A DNA stretch of 7,933 nucleotides from Bradyrhizobium sp. Its GTDB lineage: Bacteria; Pseudomonadota; Alphaproteobacteria; Rhizobiales; Xanthobacteraceae. The notes under the pieces were generated by a model that was not told the DNA's origin, did no database searches, and saw only the letters and a program-made list of their open reading frames with translations. Below are positions 1-6,052 of the stretch, piece by piece. The translations under genes and the position numbers were made by a program. Positions within the stretch are counted from its first letter, which is position 1, and each line of letters opens with the position of its first letter. The stretch lies in NCBI GenBank assembly GCA_028290165.1, contig JAQGKJ010000213.1, forward strand, positions 1-7,933, given 5' to 3'.

Positions 1-157
1 CCCGCCCGACCCTTAAAAACCCCGCTTTGCCCAGAACATTCCCCGGCAACTCCTGTTGCGGGAGAAATAACCGCAAACGGTCGGTCGGCTCGATCAGCAA
101 TCACGGTCGCGTCACCGCGCTGCAATAAAACTGAAAGCTGCCGGCGCGAAGTCTGGC

Positions 158-1681
158 CTATCTCCGATAGCCACCCGTGGTGCCATAGCCGCCGCCGGTG
201 TTGCCACCGTGCATACCGCCGCCGCCCATGCCGCCGCCGCCCATGCCGCCTCCACCACCCATGCCGCCAAGACCAAGGCCAAGACCAATGCCCACTCCAA
301 CGCCTTCCATCACAGCTGCCGGCGGAACGGAATCCTGCGGCGGACTATGACGTTCGACCACAACTTCCTCGGGCTGCGATTTGCGCTTCTTGGTGGATGT
401 ATCGACCCGCTTGGTCGACACCGGCGGGTCCTCCTTTTCCACCTTTCGCTTGAGCGGCAGCGTCGTTGGCGTGGAGGGCGTGGTGCATGGACAGGTCGGC
501 GCCAGCGCAACGGCGACCGGTAAGGGAAGCGAAGCGTTGGCAGCGAGCGAACGGTTGAGGACGCGCTCGTGCAACTTGCGCGCGGTGGCTGCCAGATCGC
601 TGCTGCCATAACTCGCAAGGAAGGTCTCGAACGATGCCGCCGTATTGACCGCGACGGCATTCTCCCATGCCAGCATCAAGCGCCGGCGTTCGAGCAGCGA
701 GCGTGCCCGCGGGGCGTATGACGACTGGACGAACAGCGCAGTATAGGCCTCGTAACCCGAGACCGAGTCGTCGGCGACGACGAGATCGTAGGCAATTTTC
801 GGATCCTTGCCTTGTAATTCCCTGCGCCAGTCATCCACGCTTCGCTTTGCGGTTGAAGCCGGCTTCGGCGCCGCCGTGCTCTGACCCGAACCCGTATCGG
901 TGGTCATGAATTTGAAGTCGGTCAGCAGCGATGAACTCTCCCAGGGAATTTGTCGTCCATCGGTCGCCTGGCTGACCGCGAGGCGGACCCGCTTGAACGC
1001 TTCTTCGATCGGCACATTAGGCTCCTTCGCGACCGACAGCAGCGCTGTCGTGTAAGGGCTGTCGGCACCGGTGCCGTCCTCGGCCTCGGCGCCGGGCGAT
1101 GTCGAATAGGAAATGAACGAGCCGGGTGCGCCGGCCTTGGTATCGACGATCGCAAGCCCGTGGCCGGCGGTCTGGCTCAGCGCGGGGAACGGATTGTTAC
1201 GGCAGGCATCGAGCATGAAGATGCGCATCCGGGTCGGCAGCGCCCCCAGCGTGTTCATGAGATCGTTGAGCCGGACGGCCTGGAGCGGAATATCGGCTTC
1301 GCGTTTCGGATCGACATCGACCGGCACCAGATAATTCTCGCCGTCGATCTGCAGCCCGTGGCCGGCATAGAACACCGCCGCGACCGTGTCGGGTCCGCTC
1401 GCGGCCACCTTTGCGGCGAAGTCGCTGATGGCCTGGCGCATGTCATTCTGCGTCAGATCGGGAGCCGCAGTCACCTCGAAGCCGGCATTACCGAGCAGCT
1501 CCGCCATTCGCTTGCCGTCGTTCTCGGCGTTGGGCAGCGCCGGCACGGCGCGGTAGGCCGACTGACCGATGACGAGCGCGACGCGGTTTTCCGCGGCCGC
1601 GGCGTGCGAGGCCGAAAGAAGGGGAGAGAGCAAAAAGAGTGTGGACCCAAGCAACAGACGTCGGAAAACGGAAAGGCGCAT
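158..1681 (-). CDS. Exported caspase-family (peptidase C14, p20-like) protein with glycine-rich tail
   Basis: A 507-residue protein whose N-terminal half is a caspase/metacaspase-like cysteine peptidase domain. Residues 1-30 form a Sec-type signal peptide (basic start, Leu-rich core, Ala-rich end), so it should act in the periplasm or outside the cell. The domain spans about 32-260: it opens with RVALVIGQSAY, has the catalytic His108 in YAGHG and Cys160 in LDACRNNPF, and keeps a later QIPWESSSL element. Both dyad residues are present, so it is probably an active peptidase; substrate and P1 specificity cannot be read from sequence. Residues 297-333 and 338-374 are two related helical repeats. 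After these come a Thr/Pro segment with a CPC motif (397-399), a Lys/Arg-rich linker (411-434) and a Gly/Met-rich tail (459-505). The ATG is supported by GGAG eight bases upstream. It is divergent from the dehydrogenase operon and no partner is visible beside it. Family call is firm; biological role unknown. Confidence 0.93.
   Translation of the reverse strand: MRLSVFRRLLLGSTLFLLSPLLSASHAAAAENRVALVIGQSAYRAVPALPNAENDGKRMAELLGNAGFEVTAAPDLTQNDMRQAISDFAAKVAASGPDTVAAVFYAGHGLQIDGENYLVPVDVDPKREADIPLQAVRLNDLMNTLGALPTRMRIFMLDACRNNPFPALSQTAGHGLAIVDTKAGAPGSFISYSTSPGAEAEDGTGADSPYTTALLSVAKEPNVPIEEAFKRVRLAVSQATDGRQIPWESSSLLTDFKFMTTDTGSGQSTAAPKPASTAKRSVDDWRRELQGKDPKIAYDLVVADDSVSGYEAYTALFVQSSYAPRARSLLERRRLMLAWENAVAVNTAASFETFLASYGSSDLAATARKLHERVLNRSLAANASLPLPVAVALAPTCPCTTPSTPTTLPLKRKVEKEDPPVSTKRVDTSTKKRKSQPEEVVVERHSPPQDSVPPAAVMEGVGVGIGLGLGLGGMGGGGGMGGGGMGGGGMHGGNTGGGYGTTGGYRR
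212..262. repeat. In-gene 15-bp tandem repeat encoding GGGGM units
   Basis: CAT triplets (Met codons on the minus strand) recur at 212, 227, 242 and 260, giving spacings of 15, 15 and 18 bp, separated by CCG/CCN-rich runs. On the coding strand this gives Met474, Met480, Met485 and Met490, each set in runs of four or five glycines. The array lies in the tail of the caspase-family gene. Copy number is likely to vary by slippage and is prone to assembly error; the frame is kept because unit lengths are multiples of three. Confidence 0.85.
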
Positions 1682-1689
1682 GGCGAGAT

Positions 1690-1693
1690 CTCC
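1690..1693 (-). promoter_or_regulatory. Shine-Dalgarno site of the caspase-family gene
   Basis: GGAG on the minus strand, eight bases upstream of the ATG at 1681. It fixes this ATG as the start, which also leaves a well-formed signal peptide. Confidence 0.7.
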
Positions 1694-1749
1694 ATCGCAC
1701 TATTTGATCGGATGATGACAGCATTGTTGCCTTTCCGCTAACGCTCTGT

Positions 1750-1767
1750 CTGTGAGCTATCTCACAG
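1750..1767. promoter_or_regulatory. Perfect CRP/FNR-type palindrome upstream of the caspase-family gene
   Basis: CTGTGAG-CTAT-CTCACAG is a perfect 7-bp inverted repeat. It contains TGTGA (1751-1755), six bases, then TCACA (1762-1766), the core recognised by CRP-type regulators. Its centre is about 77 bp upstream of the caspase-family ATG, so a transcription start at roughly 1697-1717 would place it at the usual -41.5 or -61.5 activator positions. It is more than 400 bp from the dehydrogenase operon start, so the caspase-family gene is the likelier target. The regulator itself is not in the window. A chance palindrome or a small RNA hairpin remain alternatives. Confidence 0.5.
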
Positions 1768-2104
1768 CGGATACCAGGACATCGGGCAGCAAACCTGTCC
1801 CTGCCGGCCGCGGATCCTCGCGGCAGCGCTTCATCAGACCGGGATTCAGATAAGTCGAAGGAAATCGCCAATGGTTCATCCCCTCGCGCGAAAGCCGCCG
1901 AGTTTCCAAGTCACTAGGGCACTGTCCGGGTTTGATGGCGCCGGTGATCGTGGTGAGCCAGGACCAGACGTTCTTGCAGGGGATCGAGGTGACGCGGGAG
2001 ATCAGGTTCGGATGATTGCTCATCACGCTTGAATGATGCACCGGGGCATCTTCGCCACGCTCATATGTGATTGCTACCTATCGCTGATTTCCAACGACGC
2101 GGAA

Positions 2105-2118
2105 TTGACGGGCGTCAA
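2105..2118. promoter_or_regulatory. Inverted repeat upstream of the dehydrogenase operon
   Basis: TTGACG-GG-CGTCAA is a perfect 6-bp inverted repeat with a 2-bp spacer, ending 56 bp before the first operon ATG. The position suits an operator. Its left arm also resembles a -35 hexamer, but there is no matching -10 at 16-18 bp. The regulator type is unknown, and a match of this size can occur by chance. Confidence 0.3.
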
Positions 2119-2174
2119 GGAACTTTAGCAGCGCGCACGCATTCTCTGCTCGGCTGACAGTATAGCTGATCCTG

Positions 2175-2900
2175 ATGATGAAGCGGCGCGACTTCCTGGC
2201 GGGGACCGCAATCCTGGTGCTCGGCACTGTGAACAGCCGGGCCACCGTCATTTCCGGAGCCCTGCCGTGGGTCCCGAACGCGGGCAGTCCTCCGGTCCCG
2301 GTAAGGCCGGGCCCCTGGCATTATTTCACCTCAGATGAAGGCCGCGCCATCGAGGCGCTCGCCGATCGCATCATTCCGCCCGATCCGCAAACGCCGGGCG
2401 GCAAGGACAGCGGCTGCGCTGTCTTCATCGATCGCCAGCTCGCCGGTCCCTACGGCCGGTCGGAGGGTCATTACACCCAACCACCCTTCCTGCCGGGCAC
2501 GCACCAGCAGGGCCCACAATCCGGGAAGGACCCGGCGGCGACCTATCGCGAAGCGCTCGCCGCGCTCGATCGATACTGCCAGTCGAAATATCAGGGCAAG
2601 CATTTTCCGGATTTGGCCGACCAGGAGAAGGATGAACTTCTCACAAGCATCGAGGATGGAAAGACAAAACTCGAAGGGGTCGACGGCAAATCCTTCTTCG
2701 AGCTCGTCGTCAAGGACGTGCAGGAGGGATTTTTTGCCGATCCGCTGTATGGCGGCAACCGCGACATGGTCGCCTGGAAGATGATCGGCTACCCCGGTGC
2801 GCGCTACAATTATCTCGACTGGGTCGAGCGCCATAACGAACGCTTTCCGCTGCCGCCCGTCAGCATCATCGGCCGCGCCGACTGGTCACCGAAAACCTGA
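2175..2900 (+). CDS. Dehydrogenase small subunit, gluconate 2-dehydrogenase subunit 3 family, Tat-exported
   Basis: A 241-residue protein, the usual length for the small (gamma) subunit of membrane-associated FAD-dependent gluconate/sorbitol-type dehydrogenases. The N-terminus has a twin-arginine signal (RRDFL at 4-8, then a hydrophobic stretch to about residue 23). The family hallmark is near the C-terminus: EGFFADPLYGGNRDMVAWK (184-202) followed by IGYPGARYNY (204-213). Small subunits of this class have no cofactor; they stabilise the flavoprotein and carry it through the Tat pathway, and the next gene's product indeed has no signal peptide. An in-frame stop at 2163-2165 means translation cannot start much earlier. 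ATGs at 2175 and 2178 are both possible and neither has a strong Shine-Dalgarno. It is the first gene of a three-gene operon, 11 bp before the flavoprotein gene. Confidence 0.92.
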   Translation: MMKRRDFLAGTAILVLGTVNSRATVISGALPWVPNAGSPPVPVRPGPWHYFTSDEGRAIEALADRIIPPDPQTPGGKDSGCAVFIDRQLAGPYGRSEGHYTQPPFLPGTHQQGPQSGKDPAATYREALAALDRYCQSKYQGKHFPDLADQEKDELLTSIEDGKTKLEGVDGKSFFELVVKDVQEGFFADPLYGGNRDMVAWKMIGYPGARYNYLDWVERHNERFPLPPVSIIGRADWSPKT

Positions 2901-2903
2901 AGC

Positions 2904-2907
2904 GAGG
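2904..2907 (+). promoter_or_regulatory. Shine-Dalgarno site of the flavoprotein gene
   Basis: GAGG in the 11-bp gap after the small-subunit stop codon, four bases before the ATG at 2912. The spacing is a little short, but this is the only candidate, and the closeness of the two genes suggests coupled translation. Confidence 0.5.
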
Positions 2908-2911
2908 CGCG

Positions 2912-4690
2912 ATGCCGCGAAGATTGCCGAAAAAGGACGTCGTCATCATCGGGCTTGGGTGGACCGGATCGATCATGGCCCACGAGTTGACCGATGAAGG
3001 TCTCGATGTGATTGCGATCGAGCGCGGCCCCTGGCGCGACGCGCCGACCGAATTCCCGCCCACCTATGACCAGGACGAGTTGCGCTATCGCATCCGCCAC
3101 GAACTGTTCCTGCGCCCGGAGCAGACTACCTTCACATTCCGCAACAAGATGAACCAGGTCGCGCTGCCGATCCGCGACTGGGGTTCCTTCATGCCGCCCA
3201 ACGGCGTCGGCGGCGGGGGCGTGCACTGGAATTCGGAAACCTGGCGCTTCCTGCCGTCGGATTTCGTGCTGAGGACCCATTTGACCGAGCGTTACGGCGC
3301 GTCGTTCCTGCCCGAGGACATGACGATCCAGGATTTTGGCGTCACCTACGACGACCTCGAGCCGCATTACGACGCGTTCGAGTATCTCTGCGGCACCTCG
3401 GGCACGGCCGGCAATCTACGCGGCCAGATTCAGGACGGCGGCAATCCGTTCGAGGGACCGCGCTCCCGGCCCTACCCCAACCCCGCGCAAAAACAGCCCT
3501 TCAGCCACACGCTGTTTGCGACGGCCGCGCGCGAGCTTGGCTACAAACCGTTTCCCCAGCCGTCGGGAAATATGTCGCAGGCCTACACAAATCCGCTCGG
3601 GATTCATCTGGGCCCTTGCACCTATTGCGGATTTTGCGAGTGGTTTGGCTGCGGCAATTATTCCAAGGCCAGTCCGCAGACCACGATCCTGCCGGTGCTG
3701 ATCCGGAAATCGAACTTTGCGCTGCGCGACAATTCGGAAGTGATCCGGATCGATCTCGATCGTTCCGGCAAGCGCGCCACCGGCGTCACCTTCGTCGACA
3801 CCGGCGGCGTCGAATGGGAGCAGCCGGCCGACCTCGTGATCCTGTCGGCGTACACGCTGTTCAACGTGCATCTGTTGCTGCACTCGAAGATCGGCGCGCC
3901 CTACGACCCCGTCGCCAACAAGGGCGTGGTCGGCCGCAACTTCACGCATCAGACGATCTCGAGCGTCAACGGATTTTTCGACAACAAGAAGTTCAATTTC
4001 AATCCGTTCATTTCGTCGGGCTCGATCGGCATGTGCATCGACGAATTCAACGGCGACAATTTCGATCACGGCCCGCACGGCTTCGTCGGTGGCGGCTATA
4101 TGGGGCAGGTGCAGACCGGCGGCCGCCCGATCCAGACCACGCATGTGCCGCCGGGCACGCCGAAATGGGGTGCGGCGTGGAAGAGCGCGGTGCGCGACAA
4201 TTATCTCTCGACCGTCACGCCGGGCACCGGCGTCCACGGCAGCTTCTACAGCTATCGCGACGTCTATTTGGACCTCGACCCGACCTACAAGGATCGCTTC
4301 GGCCGTCCGCTGATGCGGCTGACGATCGATTTCCACGACAACGAATTGAAGCAGAATGCCTTCCTGACCGACAAGTTCGCCGAGATCATCCGGGCGATGG
4401 GCGCGCATACCGTGGACAAGCAGTATCGCAAGGGGCCGTATGATTCGACCGAATACCAGACTACGCACCTCAACGGCGGCGCGATCATGGGAACGGATCC
4501 GTCGACCAGCGCGATCAACCGCTATTTGCAAAGCTGGGACGTGCCGAATCTGTTCATCACCGGCGCCAGCGCCTTCCCGCAAAACGCCGGCTACAACCCC
4601 ACTGGCACGGTGGCGGCGCTCGCGTTCTGGTCGGCAACGGCAATCCGCGGCCAGTATCTGAAAAATCCGGGGCCCCTGATCCATGCGTAG
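2912..4690 (+). CDS. GMC-family FAD-dependent dehydrogenase, large subunit (gluconate 2-dehydrogenase type)
   Basis: A 592-residue flavoprotein, the typical length for the catalytic subunit of three-component gluconate/sorbitol-type dehydrogenases. The FAD-binding Rossmann motif is at the N-terminus (GLGWTG, 14-19, with the ribose-binding acid at Glu37 in ERG). A GVGGGGVHWN segment (98-107) fits the GMC flavin-contact region. The C-terminal GMC domain has the catalytic pair His519 (THLNGG) and Asn562 (YNPTGT). Four cysteines, Cys236, 239, 242 and 247 (C-X2-C-X2-C-X4-C), match the cysteine-rich insert that in related FAD-dependent dehydrogenases carries an iron-sulfur cluster relaying electrons to the cytochrome. 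There is no signal peptide, so export probably relies on the Tat signal of the upstream small subunit. Its last eight bases overlap the start of the cytochrome gene. Substrate is inferred only to class: gluconate, another sugar acid, or a polyol. Confidence 0.93.
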   Translation: MPRRLPKKDVVIIGLGWTGSIMAHELTDEGLDVIAIERGPWRDAPTEFPPTYDQDELRYRIRHELFLRPEQTTFTFRNKMNQVALPIRDWGSFMPPNGVGGGGVHWNSETWRFLPSDFVLRTHLTERYGASFLPEDMTIQDFGVTYDDLEPHYDAFEYLCGTSGTAGNLRGQIQDGGNPFEGPRSRPYPNPAQKQPFSHTLFATAARELGYKPFPQPSGNMSQAYTNPLGIHLGPCTYCGFCEWFGCGNYSKASPQTTILPVLIRKSNFALRDNSEVIRIDLDRSGKRATGVTFVDTGGVEWEQPADLVILSAYTLFNVHLLLHSKIGAPYDPVANKGVVGRNFTHQTISSVNGFFDNKKFNFNPFISSGSIGMCIDEFNGDNFDHGPHGFVGGGYMGQVQTGGRPIQTTHVPPGTPKWGAAWKSAVRDNYLSTVTPGTGVHGSFYSYRDVYLDLDPTYKDRFGRPLMRLTIDFHDNELKQNAFLTDKFAEIIRAMGAHTVDKQYRKGPYDSTEYQTTHLNGGAIMGTDPSTSAINRYLQSWDVPNLFITGASAFPQNAGYNPTGTVAALAFWSATAIRGQYLKNPGPLIHA

Positions 4691-5936
4691 CGCGCGGAAA
4701 TCCACCATCTTTATCTGCGCGGTGGCGTCCTGGCTATCCGTGCCCGGATGGAGCAGCGCCGCGGATCCGGATCGCCAGGCTTTCGAACTGATCGAAAAGG
4801 GCCATTACCTGACGACGGTCGCCGACTGCTATGCCTGTCATACCGTGCCGAACGCCGGCAAACCGTTTGCCGGCGGCCGTGCGATCGAGACGCCGTTCGG
4901 CGTGATCACCTCGTCGAATATCACGCCCGACACTGACACTGGAATTGGCGCCTGGAGCGACGAGCAGTTCGACAATGCGGTTCGCAAAGGTGTGCGGCCG
5001 GACGGCAGCCGGCTCTACCCTGCGATGCCTTATCCCGCTTACACCAGGATGACGCGCGACGACGTGCTTGCCATTCGAGCTTATCTGGCAACGGTCGAGC
5101 CGGTATATCAGCCGGTCAAATCCAACACGCTGCCGTTTCCGTTCAATATCCGCGAGGCGATGCGGGCCTGGGACGCGCTGTATTTCACGGCAGGCGAATT
5201 CCAGCCCGATGGCCGCCAATCCCCGGCCTGGAATCGCGGCGCCTATCTTGTACAAGGCCCCGGTCACTGCACGGCTTGTCATACCCCGAAAACCCTGCTC
5301 GGCGGCGACAAGACCACTGAGAACCTTCGCGGCTTCAATCTTCAGGGCTGGTTTGCGCCTGATATCACGGGCGACACCCATCAAGGATTGGGCCAGTGGA
5401 GCGAGGGCGATATCACGGGCTATCTCAAGACCGGACACAACCGGATCACGGCTGCCACCGGACCGATGGCGGAGGAAGTCGTCAATGCCACATCGCAATA
5501 TAGCGACAGCGATCTCAATGCGGTCGCGATCTATCTTAAATCACTGCCCCAGCGGCAGGACGGTGCGGCGCCGGCGCAGCCGGGATCGCCTGTCATGACC
5601 GCGGGCCAGGCCATCTACCGCGACCAGTGCTCGGCCTGTCACGGTCTCGACGGACGCGGGGTAGCGATGCTGTTTCCATCGCTGGCGCAATCTTCCATCG
5701 TGCAGGCCAGCGATCCAACGACCGCGATCCGGCTGGTGCTGCGCGGCGGCCGCAGCGTGGCAACCAATGCTGAGCCGACCGCGCCGGGCATGCCTTCGTT
5801 CCGCTGGCAGTTGAACGACGAGCAGGTGGCGGCCGTGCTGACCTACATTCGCAATGCCTGGCAAACGCCGGCCGCGCCGGTTTCCGCTGAAACAGTGGGA
5901 AAGGCCCGGGACGGGCTTCGCACCCGAGCCGATTAG
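4683..5936 (+). CDS. Tri-haem cytochrome c subunit of the membrane dehydrogenase
   Basis: A 417-residue exported cytochrome with three CXXCH haem sites: CYACH (49-53), CTACH (196-200) and CSACH (316-320). Likely axial methionines follow each at Met115 (MPYP), Met262 (GPMAEE) and Met370 (MPSF). A Sec signal peptide covers about residues 1-26, with a basic start, hydrophobic core and cleavage near SSAA. This three-haem layout is that of the cytochrome subunit of gluconate, sorbitol and alcohol dehydrogenases, which passes electrons from the flavoprotein to ubiquinone. The ATG overlaps the flavoprotein stop by eight bases (-1 frame relation) with only a weak GGGG ten bases upstream, so translation is probably coupled. 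No hydrophobic anchor is evident after the third haem domain, unlike the membrane-attaching C-terminal segment described for some relatives. Confidence 0.93.
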   Translation: MRSARKSTIFICAVASWLSVPGWSSAADPDRQAFELIEKGHYLTTVADCYACHTVPNAGKPFAGGRAIETPFGVITSSNITPDTDTGIGAWSDEQFDNAVRKGVRPDGSRLYPAMPYPAYTRMTRDDVLAIRAYLATVEPVYQPVKSNTLPFPFNIREAMRAWDALYFTAGEFQPDGRQSPAWNRGAYLVQGPGHCTACHTPKTLLGGDKTTENLRGFNLQGWFAPDITGDTHQGLGQWSEGDITGYLKTGHNRITAATGPMAEEVVNATSQYSDSDLNAVAIYLKSLPQRQDGAAPAQPGSPVMTAGQAIYRDQCSACHGLDGRGVAMLFPSLAQSSIVQASDPTTAIRLVLRGGRSVATNAEPTAPGMPSFRWQLNDEQVAAVLTYIRNAWQTPAAPVSAETVGKARDGLRTRAD

Positions 5937-6041
5937 AGCAAGTTCCACCACATTTTAGGGCGGCACGCCGATTCCGCGCAGCCGGTTCGAATGTGCCATA
6001 AGATGCAAAATCAAACCGTCGCTGACATCGCGCAAAAGAAC

Positions 6042-6050
6042 AAGGGCAGG
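6042..6050 (+). promoter_or_regulatory. Shine-Dalgarno site of the CocE/NonD hydrolase gene
   Basis: AAGGG at 6042-6046 lies six bases before the ATG at 6053, with a second AGG at 6048-6050. This favours 6053 over the in-frame ATG at 6080. Confidence 0.5.
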
Positions 6051-6052
6051 AA

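Larger units (their letters stand above)
1682..2174. other. Intergenic region between divergent genes
   Basis: About 490 bp with no convincing intact gene. It holds the caspase-gene leader with its GGAG and CRP-like palindrome, a coding-like stretch at 1854-2015 that may be a relic, and the inverted repeat at 2105-2118. No clear sigma-70 -35/-10 pair could be picked out for either divergent gene. A 94-codon minus-strand reading frame (1757-2041) crosses the CRP-like site and resembles no family I recognise, so it is not called as a gene. Confidence 0.6.

Noticed and set aside
41..62. Possible terminator hairpin (GCAAC-TCCT-GTTGC with a further CCC/GGG pairing beyond a bulge) downstream of the caspase-family gene
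   Set aside because: The perfect stem is only five pairs, and the nearest T-run on the minus strand (15-19) is over 20 bases past the hairpin, so it does not look like an intrinsic terminator.
950..1741. 263-codon plus-strand frame opposite the caspase-family gene
   Set aside because: Arg/Gly-rich translation without motifs, antisense to a gene with an intact signal peptide and catalytic dyad.
1757..2041. 94-codon minus-strand ORF in the intergenic region
   Set aside because: It runs across the CRP-like palindrome, has no clear ribosome-binding site and matches no family I recognise.
3416..4708. 430-codon open frame on the minus strand opposite the GMC flavoprotein gene
   Set aside because: The plus strand carries a full-length, motif-complete GMC protein. 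The antisense frame is open because GC-rich codon bias removes stops, and its translation is Arg/Ala/Val-rich with no family motif.
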